Of a DNA stretch of 64,000 bases, positions 22,479-31,036 are shown one piece after another. Source of the DNA: an uncultured Nocardioides sp. (GTDB lineage Bacteria; Actinomycetota; Actinomycetes; Propionibacteriales; Nocardioidaceae); NCBI RefSeq assembly GCF_947488515.1, contig NZ_CANKZF010000001.1:1550001-1614000 (forward strand). The letters are read 5' to 3'. Positions within the stretch are counted from its first letter, which is position 1. Each line of letters opens with the position of its first letter. A model generated the notes under the pieces. That model had not been told where the DNA came from. It was given only the letters and a program-made list of their open reading frames with translations, and ran no database searches. The translations under genes and the position numbers were made by a program.

Positions 22479-23481
22479 GCTGCTGACCGTCACGTTCCTC
22501 TCGATCCTCGCTGCCGGCTTCCTCGTCGGCATCGTCGTCGGCCTGACCGGCATGGGCGGCGGCGCCCTGATGACCCCCGCGCTGCTGTTCCTCGGCGTCG
22601 GAGAGGCGGCCACGGTCGTGACCGCCGACCTCACCGCGGCAGCGGTCTACAAGACCGGCGGCGCGATCGTGCACAAGCGCGAGGGCTCGCCCAACATGAA
22701 GCTTGCGATGTGGCTGATGATCGGCTCCATCCCGATGGCGCTGCTCGGTCCACACCTGGTCGCATGGTTCACCGACGACACCGAAGAGCTCAACCACGTG
22801 CTGATCATCAGCATCGGCTTCGCGCTCCTGCTGGCTGCGGCGACGTACGCCCTGCGGCTCTACGTCAACCTGCGCCGCGTCCGCTCGGGCACCCACGTCC
22901 ACGACGACAACCCCCGGATCCGGGTGCTCCCGACGCTGCTCGTCGGCATGCTCGGCGGCCTGCTCGTCGGCATCACCAGCGTCGGCTCCGGCTCGGTGAT
23001 CATGATCGCCCTGCTGATGCTGTATCCCGGCCTGTCGGCGGTGCGGCTCGTCGGCACCGACCTGGTGCAGGCCGTGCCCCTGGTGCTGGCCGCGGCCATC
23101 TCCAACATCGCCCTGCACGGCATCGACTGGACGATCCTCATCCCCCTCGTCATCGGCTCGGTGCCCGGCACCATCCTCGGCTCGATGCTCGCCCCGCGCG
23201 TGCCCCAGTCGTTCATCCGGCGCGGCATCGTCGTCGTGCTGACGATGAGCGGCGTCGCGCTGCTCGACAAGTCGGGCTGGGCGCCCCTCGGCGTGGAGGA
23301 GACCCACCCGATGCTCATCGCCGGCATCGGCCTCGTCGTGCTGGTCGTCCTGCCCATCGTCTGGGGCTTCCTGCGCCGGCAGCAGGGGCTGCCGATGTTC
23401 GGGTCGCCGACCATCGCCGAGATGGAGGACCCGGACTACCAGCCCGGGGTCGTGGGGATGAAGAAGGTCGACCGGCGGTAG
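22471..23481 (+). CDS. TauE/SafE-family anion (sulfite) exporter
   Basis: A 336-aa integral membrane protein with eight or so hydrophobic segments in two repeats. The first repeat has GIVVGLTGMGGGALMTPAL and the second GITSVGSGSVIMIALLM, the paired glycine-rich motifs of TauE/SafE. The family moves sulfite, sulfoacetate or other organosulfur anions. Its position after cysC fits sulfur metabolism. GTG start lies within the 3' end of the phosphatase gene, with GGAGG just upstream. Confidence 0.85.
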   Translation: MAELLTVTFLSILAAGFLVGIVVGLTGMGGGALMTPALLFLGVGEAATVVTADLTAAAVYKTGGAIVHKREGSPNMKLAMWLMIGSIPMALLGPHLVAWFTDDTEELNHVLIISIGFALLLAAATYALRLYVNLRRVRSGTHVHDDNPRIRVLPTLLVGMLGGLLVGITSVGSGSVIMIALLMLYPGLSAVRLVGTDLVQAVPLVLAAAISNIALHGIDWTILIPLVIGSVPGTILGSMLAPRVPQSFIRRGIVVVLTMSGVALLDKSGWAPLGVEETHPMLIAGIGLVVLVVLPIVWGFLRRQQGLPMFGSPTIAEMEDPDYQPGVVGMKKVDRR

Positions 23482-23553
23482 GCGGATCGCCTCACGCCCA
23501 GCCCCTGCAGCCCTACCCGCGAGGATGACGGGCGAGGGCGACCCAGCACTTAC

Positions 23554-23578
23554 TCTTGTCAAAGTTTCGTTGACAAGA
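23554..23578 (+). promoter_or_regulatory. Perfect 9-bp inverted repeat upstream of the first BY-kinase
   Basis: TCTTGTCAA (23554-23562) and TTGACAAGA (23570-23578) are exact inverted copies around the 7-nt agtttcg, 12 bp before the GTG. It could be an operator or a 5'-UTR hairpin next to the ribosome site (gaggaaaaagc). Confidence 0.5.
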
Positions 23579-23590
23579 AGAGGAAAAAGC

Positions 23591-24982
23591 GTGGAGCTGC
23601 AGGACTACTGGCGCACCGTCCGACGGCGGTGGCGGCTGGTTCTCGGGAGTGTCCTGGTCGTCCTGGCGGTCGCCGCGGTGTGGACCTGGTCGGTGACCCC
23701 GACCTACGCCTCCACCACCCGGATCTTCGTCTCGACCAGCCAGACCGACGAGAACTCCGCCTACACCGGCAACCTGTTCGCCACCCAGCGCGTGGCGTCC
23801 TACGCCGACCTGGTCACGAGCAACCAGCTCGCCGAGCGCGTGGCCGACGAGCTCGGTGACGCCGACGCGATGGACCTCCGCGAGCAGGTCACTGCCTCGG
23901 CCGTCCCGGAGACGGTGCTCCTCGAGATCGAGGCCCAGGACGCCGACCCGGAGCGTGCCCGCGACATCGCGCAGGCCTACGCCGAGCAGCTGCAGATCGT
24001 CGTGGAGGAGCTCGAGACGCCCCGCGGCGAGACCGCGGCCGTCGTCAAGGCCACCCTCATCGACGACGCCCAGGTCGCCCGCTCACCCGTCGCGCCGCAG
24101 CCGCTGCGCAACCTCGCGCTCGCCGGCATCCTCGGGCTGCTGCTGGGGGTCGGTCTGGCCGTGGCGCGCGAGCTCCTCGACACCAGCGTGAAGGGCGCCG
24201 ACGACATCGCCGAGATCACCTCGGCCCCGGTCCTCGGCAACATCTTCCAGGACACCGACGCCAAGCGCGCCCCGAGCGAGGTGCTGTTCACGGCGACCCC
24301 GTGGGCCGAGGCCTTCCGGGTCCTGCGCACCAACATGCAGTACGTCGACATCGACAACGCCCAGAAGGTCATCGTCGTCACCAGCTCCCTGCCGGGCGAG
24401 GGCAAGAGCACGACCGCGGTCAACCTCGCGGTCACCCTCACCCAGGCCGGCCAGAAGGTCGCCCTGGTCGAGTGCGACCTCCGCCGTCCCCTCATCGCCG
24501 ACCGCCTCGAGCTCGACGCCGCCATCGGCACCACCAGCGTCCTGATCGGCAAGGTCAGCGCCCAGGACGTCATGCAGCAGTACGCCGACACGTCGCTCGA
24601 CGTCATGGTGTGCGGCCAGATCCCGCCGAACCCGTCGGAGCTCCTGCAGTCGCAGGCCATGGAGATGCTGCTGCTCGACCTGCGCCAGCGCTACGACGTC
24701 GTGATCCTCGACGCGCCGCCGCTGCTGCCGGTTACCGACGCCGCCCTGCTCGCCACCCGCGCCGACGGCGCGGTGGTCGTGGTCAGCCACGGGCGTACGA
24801 CGCGCGACCAGCTGTCCACCGCCATCGAGCGCCTCGAGTCCGTGGACGCCACGACGCTCGGCGTGGTGGTCAACCAGGCGCCGGCCAAGAAGTCCGCGAG
24901 CGGCTACGGCTACGGCTACGGCTACGCCCCGCTCGAGGACGAGGCCGTGACGGCGGGGGGCGGCAAGCGCCGCCGGCGCTGA
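23591..24982 (+). CDS. Polysaccharide co-polymerase / BY-type tyrosine autokinase (Wzc-like)
   Basis: A 463-aa single-chain Wzc-like protein. N-terminal Wzz domain between two membrane segments (~residues 16-36 and ~174-192), then a cytoplasmic BY-kinase with Walker A LPGEGKST (~residue 268), Walker A' VALVECDLRRP, Walker B VVILDAPPLL, and a C-terminal tyrosine cluster SGYGYGYGYAP followed by a basic tail. It would set chain length and export of the polysaccharide and be regulated by autophosphorylation. GTG at 23591 is chosen by its ribosome site and by the conserved VELQDYWRTVRRRW start. A paralog lies at 49047-50444. Confidence 0.92.
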   Translation: MELQDYWRTVRRRWRLVLGSVLVVLAVAAVWTWSVTPTYASTTRIFVSTSQTDENSAYTGNLFATQRVASYADLVTSNQLAERVADELGDADAMDLREQVTASAVPETVLLEIEAQDADPERARDIAQAYAEQLQIVVEELETPRGETAAVVKATLIDDAQVARSPVAPQPLRNLALAGILGLLLGVGLAVARELLDTSVKGADDIAEITSAPVLGNIFQDTDAKRAPSEVLFTATPWAEAFRVLRTNMQYVDIDNAQKVIVVTSSLPGEGKSTTAVNLAVTLTQAGQKVALVECDLRRPLIADRLELDAAIGTTSVLIGKVSAQDVMQQYADTSLDVMVCGQIPPNPSELLQSQAMEMLLLDLRQRYDVVILDAPPLLPVTDAALLATRADGAVVVVSHGRTTRDQLSTAIERLESVDATTLGVVVNQAPAKKSASGYGYGYGYAPLEDEAVTAGGGKRRRR

Positions 24983-25012
24983 GCCAGCCCAGTCGGACCA
25001 GACCCGAAGGAC

Positions 25013-25834
25013 TCAGGCCAGGCCCAGCAGCTCGCGGCACTGCGCCGGCTTCATCGGCGTACGCTGCGCGATCCGTCCGAGCTCGACCGCGCGCTCGACG
25101 AGCTGGGCGTTGGACTCGACCGGCACGCCGCGGCTGATGGTGAGCACGTCCTCCATGCCCACGCGCAGGTGACCACCCATCGACAGCGAGGCCATCGCCA
25201 CCGACAGCGTCGAGCGGCCGATGCCGGTGGCCGACCACGAGGTCACCTCGGGCGGGAGGGCGGCGACGCCGGCGACCAGCGCAGGGGCGGTGCCGGGCAT
25301 GCCGCCGGGGACGCCCATCACGAAGTCGACGTGCACCTTGCCGCCGGCCGGGACGCCGTACTGCCGGATGAGGCGGCCGAGCGCGTGCACCTGCCCGAGG
25401 TCGAAGAGCTCGAACTCCGGCGCCACACCGCGCTCGAGGGCGAGCTGGTAGAGGTCCTTCACGAAGGGCCACGGGTTGAGGAAGACGTCGTCGCCGAAGT
25501 TGGTCGTGCCCATGGTGAGCGAGCACGAGTCGGGCTCGGCGTCGAGCACCTTGAGCCGCTCGTCGAGCGGGTCGTGCACCGAGCCGCCGGTGGAGAGCTG
25601 GACGACGAGCGAGGACGACTCGCGCACCGCGGCGACCCACTCGCGCAGCAGTCCCTGGTCGAGCGTGGGCTGGTGGGAGGTGTCGCGCACGTGGAGGTGG
25701 ATCATCGCCGCGCCGGCTGCTTCGCAGTCGGCCGCGGTGCGAGCCACCTCCTCCGGGGTGGTCGGGAGCTGCGGGCAGTCGGCCTTTGCCGTCTCGGCCC
25801 CCGTCGGTGCCACCGTGATGAGCAGTTCGTCCAT
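25013..25834 (-). CDS. BKACE-family (DUF849) beta-keto acid cleavage enzyme
   Basis: A 273-aa TIM-barrel enzyme of the BKACE/DUF849 family, which condenses a beta-keto acid with acetyl-CoA and cleaves it. Zinc ligands are visible in MIHLHVRD (His-x-His) and near the end in SMGGHLRVGMED. LTMGTTNFGDD and FELFDLGQ match the family core. The substrate cannot be read off. The start is only 23 bp from the divergent HprK-PqqD gene, and the two -10 boxes overlap. ATG lies 6 nt after TAAGGT (minus strand), leaderless type. Confidence 0.87.
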   Translation of the reverse strand: MDELLITVAPTGAETAKADCPQLPTTPEEVARTAADCEAAGAAMIHLHVRDTSHQPTLDQGLLREWVAAVRESSSLVVQLSTGGSVHDPLDERLKVLDAEPDSCSLTMGTTNFGDDVFLNPWPFVKDLYQLALERGVAPEFELFDLGQVHALGRLIRQYGVPAGGKVHVDFVMGVPGGMPGTAPALVAGVAALPPEVTSWSATGIGRSTLSVAMASLSMGGHLRVGMEDVLTISRGVPVESNAQLVERAVELGRIAQRTPMKPAQCRELLGLA

Positions 25835-25840
25835 GCGCGC

Positions 25841-25850
25841 ACCTTAGACT
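25841..25850. promoter_or_regulatory. Overlapping back-to-back -10 boxes between BKACE and HprK-PqqD genes
   Basis: The 10-bp ACCTTAGACT contains TAAGGT on the minus strand (25841-25846) and TAGACT on the plus strand (25845-25850), sharing the central TA. Each is 6-7 nt from a start codon, giving two leaderless messages from one 23-bp gap. Confidence 0.6.
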
Positions 25851-25857
25851 CCCGCGC

Positions 25858-27012
25858 GTGACTCTCTCGGCCAGCCCTCGCCACGTCGTCGCCGTGACCG
25901 CACTCGGGACGCAGGTCCACGTCGAGGTCGCCGGCGGCCATGCCGACAGCTTCGCCGACGACCTGGTCCGCGCCTGGTCGCGCTGCGACGCCCGCCTGGT
26001 CGACGACGCGGCAGGCCCGAGCGTGCGGGTGGTGGTCGACGACGACCCCGCCGCGGTCGAGGACGCCGCGGCACATGGTGCGATCGCCGGCTCCGACGGG
26101 ACGGTCGTCGGCGACCAGGTCGCCCTCGCCGTCACGCTGCAGGCGATGGAGGCCAACGAGGGCGACCTCCTGATGCTGCGTGCCGCGGCCGTCGCCGACC
26201 CGGAGACCGGCCGGTGCGTCGTGCTGGTCGGTCCTGCCGGCAGCGGGCGGTCCACCGCCGCCCGGACGCTCGCGCGCCACTTCGGCTACGTCACCGACGA
26301 CACCGTCGCCTTCACCGCGACGCTGGACCTGCTCCCCTACAGCAAGCCGCTGCTCTCGACCGACGACCCCGCGCAGGGCCTGCAGTCCCCCGACGACCTC
26401 GGCCTGCGCCAGGCACCGGGCGACCTCCGCCCGGCGGCGGTGCTCCTGCTCGAGCGCCACGCCGAGGGCTTCGTGCCGCCCGTGCTCACCGAGCTCCCCA
26501 CCGCGGAGGCGATCGCCCACCTGTCGGGCAACGCGTCCTACCTGCGCTCGCTCGACAAGCCCCTGCACCGCCTGGCTGCCCTCGTCGAGGAGGTGGGCGG
26601 GGTGCACCGGGTCGACTACCGCGAGGCCGACGACCTGGTCGCCGTCACCCAGCAGCTGCTCAACCACCCGACGTCGCGCAATGTCGAGCCGGAGTCGGCG
26701 CCCGAGCCGACCGTCGTCGAGCTCCTCGGACCCGACACCCCCGACGGCGGCGAGCGCGTACGCCGCAGCGACTTCGTCGACTTCCACGTCAGCGACGGCG
26801 TCGGCTGCGTGATGCTCGGCGAGACCGTCGTCGCGCTGTCCTTCCTGGCCACCCGCGTCCTCACCCTGCTCGGTGACGGGTCGGCCACCCTCGACCGCCT
26901 CGGCGAGGCGCTCCTCGTCGAGCTGGGCGAGCCCGAGTCCGGCGACGCCAAGTCGCTCGTGCAGACCCACGTCGACGACCTCGTCGAGGTCGGCGTGCTC
27001 ACCCGCGTCTGA
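25858..27012 (+). CDS. HprK-related P-loop protein fused to a PqqD-like domain
   Basis: A 384-aa protein. Residues ~85-260 resemble HPr-kinase-related P-loop proteins: [14 protein letters not shown] (~124-137), then [11 protein letters not shown] with a Walker-B-like DDT, and LLPYSKPLL. The Walker A lysine is replaced by arginine (GSGRST). Residues ~305-384 form a PqqD-like winged-helix domain ending [11 protein letters not shown]. It parallels the separate pair at 45977-48222. HprK-related and PqqD proteins occur together in exopolysaccharide and peptide-modification loci; the substrate is not known. GTG at 25858 lies 7 nt from TAGACT. Confidence 0.72.
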   Translation: MTLSASPRHVVAVTALGTQVHVEVAGGHADSFADDLVRAWSRCDARLVDDAAGPSVRVVVDDDPAAVEDAAAHGAIAGSDGTVVGDQVALAVTLQAMEANEGDLLMLRAAAVADPETGRCVVLVGPAGSGRSTAARTLARHFGYVTDDTVAFTATLDLLPYSKPLLSTDDPAQGLQSPDDLGLRQAPGDLRPAAVLLLERHAEGFVPPVLTELPTAEAIAHLSGNASYLRSLDKPLHRLAALVEEVGGVHRVDYREADDLVAVTQQLLNHPTSRNVEPESAPEPTVVELLGPDTPDGGERVRRSDFVDFHVSDGVGCVMLGETVVALSFLATRVLTLLGDGSATLDRLGEALLVELGEPESGDAKSLVQTHVDDLVEVGVLTRV

Positions 27013-27031
27013 GGCGAGCAGGAGCAACGAC

Positions 27032-27463
27032 GTGCGTGCCGTCATCCAGCGGGTGCTGTCCGCCAGCGTGCGCGTCGACGGCGCGGTGGTCGGTGAGCTC
27101 GACCGCCCGGGACTCCTCGTCTACCTCGGCGTCACCCACGACGACGGCGCGACCGAGGTCGCGTGGACGGCCCGCAAGATCTGGGACCTGCGCCTCCTGC
27201 GCGACGAGCAGAGCGCCAGCGACGTCGGCGCGCCCGTGCTGGTCGTCAGCCAGTTCACCTTGTACGGCGACGCGCGCAAGGGCCGCCGCCCCACCTGGCA
27301 GGCAGCCGCGCCGGGCCCGGTGAGCGAGCCGCTCTACGACGCCTTCTGTGCCGAGCTCGAACGCCTCGGCGCCCACGTGGAGCGCGGCCGCTTCGGCGCC
27401 GACATGCGCGTCGAGAGCGTCAACGACGGCCCGATCACCCTCGTCCTCGACTCGCCTCAATAG
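27032..27463 (+). CDS. dtd: D-aminoacyl-tRNA deacylase
   Basis: A 143-aa DTD that clears D-amino acids from mischarged tRNA. It begins [15 protein letters not shown] and has the active-site block [19 protein letters not shown] and the C-terminal NDGPITLVL (family: NXGP(V/I)T). Length matches the family (~145). GTG has a CAGGAG site. It follows the HprK-PqqD gene by 19 bp and looks like a housekeeping gene at the edge of the polysaccharide region. Confidence 0.95.
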   Translation: MRAVIQRVLSASVRVDGAVVGELDRPGLLVYLGVTHDDGATEVAWTARKIWDLRLLRDEQSASDVGAPVLVVSQFTLYGDARKGRRPTWQAAAPGPVSEPLYDAFCAELERLGAHVERGRFGADMRVESVNDGPITLVLDSPQ

Positions 27464-27546
27464 GGCAGCTGCGTCGCGAGCCACCCCGCGAAGAGCCACG
27501 CGACCACCGCCACGGCCCAGAACACCACGGTCCCCCGCTGCGCCAT
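27457..27546 (-). CDS. Possible 29-aa single-pass membrane peptide
   Basis: A short frame [33 protein letters not shown] in content: basic start, one clean ~20-residue hydrophobic helix with three Trp, and a short tail. It overlaps the 3' end of dtd by 7 bp on the other strand. The start is 9 bp from the stop of another tiny frame (27555-27659), so both may be on one message. No clear ribosome site. Composition is right for a real small membrane protein, but chance cannot be excluded. Confidence 0.35.
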   Translation of the reverse strand: MAQRGTVVFWAVAVVAWLFAGWLATQLPY

Positions 27547-27554
27547 CACACGGC

Positions 27555-27659
27555 CTACGCGTCCGAGAACCGGTGGTAGTGGCTGTTGTGCGGGCACGCG
27601 CGCCCGTACCTGACCTTGCATCGTCCCCAGCGCATCGCGCCGACCCCCAGTCGCTTCAC
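27555..27659 (-). CDS. Possible 34-aa Cys/His-containing small protein
   Basis: A GTG-started frame whose product is strongly basic and contains RWGRCKVRYGRACPHNSHYH, with two Cys and three His that could form a small metal site. The sequence looks more protein-like than the flanking frames, but there is no ribosome site and I do not recognise a family. Confidence 0.3.
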   Translation of the reverse strand: MKRLGVGAMRWGRCKVRYGRACPHNSHYHRFSDA

Positions 27660-27784
27660 GCGACGAGTCTGAAGCGCGGTCGACCACGGGCTTGCCACAG
27701 GACGACCACACCTCGTCCACCGCCGAGACGCGCACGACGTCGGCGGTCGGCACGCCGGCTAGTTGCGCGATGCGGTGAAACCGC

Positions 27785-27922
27785 TCATCGGGGCACGAGG
27801 TAGAGCGGCCCTTTCTGAGCGATCGGCACGAAGATCTTCTCAGGGACGGGTGCGCCGGCCATCTCGACTGCGCAGAACGACATGTGCATCCGGAAGGACG
27901 GCGGCGCCGGCACGCGGATCTA
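27785..27922 (-). pseudogene. Short coding remnant (tail of an unknown protein)
   Basis: On the minus strand a frame reads MAGAPVPEKIFVPIAQKGPL and then YLVPR-stop. Upstream it is cut by a TAG (27920-27922), beyond which MVAFPAVVQK continues in the same frame. It overlaps the 3' end of the polymerase-like gene by 50 bp in a different frame. It looks like the end of a gene disrupted when the polysaccharide genes arrived, or a tiny 34-aa gene from 27889. Family unknown. Confidence 0.3.
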
Positions 27923-29168
27923 CTTCTGCACGACGGCCGGGAACGCCACCATTAGTGAGTGGACGGCGGGCCTGGAGCGAGCCCAGCCCGAGCACGAGCC
28001 CGCTGAACGCCCAGACCATCGAGGTCGTCTCGTAGGCAAGGACGACGGCCGAGAAGAAGGCCCACACGCCGACGGCGGCGACAGCCAGCCCGGGCTTGGT
28101 CACTCGCAACGCGCTCCGGAGCGTGACCAGCACCAGCGCGATCACGGGCAGCCAACCAAGAATCAGCCCCTGCTCGATTACCACCCGGGAGAAGATGCCG
28201 TAGACGCCGTCGATCGTGCCCGTGCCAGCAGTCACTGCAACTCGCGTCTGCTCATAAAACACGGTCGACTGACCCCGACCGATCCCGAAGAGAAGGCCTC
28301 CGAACGTGGCGCTCTGCAGATCGAGAAGGGTAGTGATCGAGGCAGCCCGTTCTGCCCAGGAGAACTCACCCGAGCCGGTGCGCTCCTCGAACAATCGGGC
28401 TACCTGCCAGACGACCAGCGGGATCACGGCGAAGATACCGAGCAGGCGCCCGCCCTTCGTCTTCACGCGAGAGAGCAGGATCCAGCCGAGCACCGGCAGC
28501 CCGACCAGCACGGTGCCTGACTTCGCCAGGATCGCGGCGACCGAGGCCAGCACGATCACGCGGGTGGTCCACTTCGTGGCCACGTCCTCTTGTGCTTCCA
28601 CGAAGAAGAGAGCCAGAGCGGCCAGGATCACAGTGCCGGCGAGGAACGACGGCTCGGGGAACCAACCGAACGCCCGCTGCTGGTAGACCGAGATCACGAT
28701 GTCGTCGAGGCTGGCGATATTCGCGAAGCCTTGCAGGGTGGGCTGCACGAGCCATCGGAGCACGACGCCCTGGCCAAGCAGCAGGTATTGCACGATGGCG
28801 TAGGCCGAGGTGACGCCGATCGTGAGCTGCAGCGTCTTCCGGATCTGCGGCAGCGGGGTCTGTCGGGCGATGACCATCGCGGCCGGGATGCCGGACAGGT
28901 ACAGGAACCACGTCACCACGCCCTGGAGCGGCGGCGGCGTGGCCCACTGGAGGGCGAAGGCCGATGCGAGCGGCGCGAGGAACAGGACGAACAACAGCCA
29001 GCCGTGCCGCAGCTGGCGGTGCCGGGTGAGGATCAGCAGCGCCCCGGTGAGAACCCAGAGCGGCAGATTTGAGCTGGCCCCGAGCGGCACTGCTGCATAG
29101 GGAAGGAACAGCAGCGCCACGTGCGCAATCGCCAGCCAGTCCTTCCGAGTCCGGCCCGGCGTGGTCAC
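27840..29168 (-). CDS. O-antigen ligase/polymerase-like (Wzy-type) membrane protein
   Basis: A 442-aa protein with about 11-12 hydrophobic segments and the large central soluble loop expected of Wzy/WaaL proteins. Residues in AYAIVQYLLLGQGVVLRW and AFGWFPEPSFLAGTVIL (the PS-x(1-2)-G pattern) resemble O-antigen ligase family proteins. It would polymerise or ligate the exported repeat unit at the outer face of the membrane. GTG at 29168 is inside a GTGA overlap with the upstream small gene. The last ~40 residues are hydrophilic and overlap a coding remnant, so the C-terminus may be altered. Confidence 0.78.
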   Translation of the reverse strand: MTTPGRTRKDWLAIAHVALLFLPYAAVPLGASSNLPLWVLTGALLILTRHRQLRHGWLLFVLFLAPLASAFALQWATPPPLQGVVTWFLYLSGIPAAMVIARQTPLPQIRKTLQLTIGVTSAYAIVQYLLLGQGVVLRWLVQPTLQGFANIASLDDIVISVYQQRAFGWFPEPSFLAGTVILAALALFFVEAQEDVATKWTTRVIVLASVAAILAKSGTVLVGLPVLGWILLSRVKTKGGRLLGIFAVIPLVVWQVARLFEERTGSGEFSWAERAASITTLLDLQSATFGGLLFGIGRGQSTVFYEQTRVAVTAGTGTIDGVYGIFSRVVIEQGLILGWLPVIALVLVTLRSALRVTKPGLAVAAVGVWAFFSAVVLAYETTSMVWAFSGLVLGLGSLQARRPLTNGGVPGRRAEVDPRAGAAVLPDAHVVLRSRDGRRTRP

Positions 29169-29371
29169 GAGGGGCGGTTTTCGTCCAGCGACTGGATCGC
29201 CATCAGCCGGAGGGCCAGGCTCGCGAAACGTGGCATGGTCCCCCGAACCAGAGGCCCGGTCGCGAACAGGCCAAGGAGCAGCAGGGCCGCGCCGGCGACC
29301 ACATCGACAGCATTCATAGCTGCGCTGTGGAACACCACGGAAACGCCGCGGCCCCACTCCTGATCGGACAT
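29165..29371 (-). CDS. Small single-pass membrane protein preceding the polymerase-like gene
   Basis: A 68-aa protein with one hydrophobic segment (AVDVVAGAALLLLGLFATGP) and a basic tail. ATG at 29371 is supported by TAGGGT 7 nt upstream on the minus strand. An in-frame start at 29410 would add 13 residues but lies upstream of that box. It is joined to the Wzy-like gene by a GTGA overlap, so the two products probably work together. Family not recognised. Confidence 0.55.
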   Translation of the reverse strand: MSDQEWGRGVSVVFHSAAMNAVDVVAGAALLLLGLFATGPLVRGTMPRFASLALRLMAIQSLDENRPS

Positions 29372-29531
29372 GCGGTCAACCCTAAGCGACCTCGACGCAG
29401 CCCACGTCATCTCTGCCAGATATGCCCCAAAGAGCGATACCGTCGACGCCTCAGCCCTCGCGCGCGAGCGGTGCTATCCCACCGGTCGGTGGAATTCGAC
29501 CATTAGGTCTGCCGCCATTCGCCGTCGTCAC

Positions 29532-30689
29532 CTACTGCGGCCCCGTCTGCCACACCCGCGCCCAGTCGACCTCCATGGTCTGGGGCAGCTCGCCGTCGAA
29601 GCGCGGCAGCTCGTAGTCCGACGACAGCAGGCTGAGGATGAGGAACTCCGGCTTCCCGGAGGTCTCCCCCTTCAGGCGCTGGGTGACCTTGTCGTCGATG
29701 CGGAAGACGTACTCGTCGGGCGTCCACTCCACGGAGAAGACGTGGTACTTCTCGGCCCAGTCGTCGCCCAGCTCGTCGGCGTTGGGGAGCCAGCCGCCGA
29801 CGGTCTGCTTCTTGCCGTCCTCGTCGAGGAAGTAGGTGAAGCTGGTCAGCCCGCCCTCGGGGTGGTCGTCGCCGAAGTACTCGATGACGTCGATCTCGGC
29901 GCCGCCCTTCTTCGGCCCGCCGGTGCCCTGCCCGCCGACCGCCTGCATCCAGAAGGCGGCGTGCTGGCCGCGGCCCGACTGCGTCTTGATGCGCGCGGCA
30001 GCGAAGCCGTACGTGAACGCGAAGCTGTGCTCGGTGCCGACGTGTCCGTTGAGGCGGTAGGCGTACTTCTTGCGACGCCCGGGGAGCTGGCACTCGTCGC
30101 CCTCACGGTCGGGGTCCTCCATCACGCTGAGCTTCAGCACGCCGTCGGCGACCTCGGCGGCGTCGGCGCTGGCCTTGGAGCACGTCCGGACGCCGGTGTA
30201 GCCCTGGTCACGGGTCATCCACACGGCGTCGGACCCGTCGACCCTCTCCTCGTCGTCGAACTCGTCGGTGAAGGTCGCCTCGGGGGCGTCGCCGGTCGAG
30301 ACCTTCGTGCCGATCGCGTCGTCGCCGTCGCCGACCACCACGTGGAGGTCGCCGGAGTCGCGGCTGGTGAGCGAGACGCGGCCCTTGGCGTCGGTCTCCT
30401 GCTCGTCGACGTCGGACCAGCCGTCGTCGTCCTTCGCGACCAGGGTGACCGTGGTCCCCTCCTCCGCGTCGGCGATCGTGGCGTCCACGACCCAGGCGGC
30501 GTCGTCGGCGGACTCGACGTCCTCGCCGTTGGCAGCGAGCTGGGGCAGCACCTGCGCCCGCACGCTGTCGCTCTTCTCGTACGACGGCGGCGCGGGGTCG
30601 CCGTCGTCGGCCGAGCTGCAGCCGGTGACGAGCAGGGCGCCTGCGAGTGCGGCCGCAAGGGCCCGGGGGGTGGTCCGCATGAGCGCCAT
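29532..30689 (-). CDS. Glycoside hydrolase family 16 lipoprotein
   Basis: A 385-aa lipoprotein with lipobox LVTGC. Residues ~35-130 form a beta-rich linker domain. Residues ~140-385 form a GH16 beta-glucanase-type domain with catalytic EIDVIE (Glu265 nucleophile, Asp267, Glu270 acid/base) and FSVEWTPDEYVFRIDDK. GH16 enzymes cut beta-1,3/1,4-glucans or galactans, so this may trim or release the exopolysaccharide made by the surrounding genes. ATG at 30689 or 30680; no ribosome site separates them. Acidic, Asp/Glu-rich surface. Confidence 0.87.
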   Translation of the reverse strand: MALMRTTPRALAAALAGALLVTGCSSADDGDPAPPSYEKSDSVRAQVLPQLAANGEDVESADDAAWVVDATIADAEEGTTVTLVAKDDDGWSDVDEQETDAKGRVSLTSRDSGDLHVVVGDGDDAIGTKVSTGDAPEATFTDEFDDEERVDGSDAVWMTRDQGYTGVRTCSKASADAAEVADGVLKLSVMEDPDREGDECQLPGRRKKYAYRLNGHVGTEHSFAFTYGFAAARIKTQSGRGQHAAFWMQAVGGQGTGGPKKGGAEIDVIEYFGDDHPEGGLTSFTYFLDEDGKKQTVGGWLPNADELGDDWAEKYHVFSVEWTPDEYVFRIDDKVTQRLKGETSGKPEFLILSLLSSDYELPRFDGELPQTMEVDWARVWQTGPQ

Positions 30690-30763
30690 TGTGACGAAGA
30701 CACGGCGACCGCGACCAATCGTCCCGGCACCGCCGTCGGGGTCAGCCCCTCAGGGGTCAGCGG

Positions 30764-31036
30764 TCACCCGGTCATGCGTGCAGCACTGCCGGACGTCACG
30801 GCCACCCGCCGGCGAGACATGGAGAGCGCCCGGGCCTCGTGCGCCCATCGCGAGGCCTCGCTGCGGCGGCATTCGACGCGTGAGAGGTGTGCCACTCGGT
30901 CCACCGCGACGGACGGCACTCGAACGGGCGCGGCCACGGCGTCGGCACGGGCCGCGAACATCCGTCCGACGACCACGGCGACGGGTAGGGACAGCAGGAT
31001 CCACGCTGCGAGGATCATGAGCGCCCAGACGACCAT
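30764..31036 (-). CDS. Small membrane-anchored hypothetical protein
   Basis: A 90-aa protein with an N-terminal membrane segment (VVWALMILAAWILLSLPVAV) and a basic cytoplasmic tail rich in Arg. The ATG at 31036 directly abuts a perfect hairpin (GGGGGT-gtt-ACCCCC, 31039-31053) that would occupy the ribosome-binding region. It is divergent from cysD. The hydrophobic helix makes it credible as a gene; function unknown. Confidence 0.5.
   Translation of the reverse strand: MVVWALMILAAWILLSLPVAVVVGRMFAARADAVAAPVRVPSVAVDRVAHLSRVECRRSEASRWAHEARALSMSRRRVAVTSGSAARMTG

Noticed and set aside
27882..28520. Plus-strand 212-codon frame starting MCIRKDGGAG
   Set aside because: It is antisense to the polymerase-like membrane gene and loses protein-like composition after ~25 residues.
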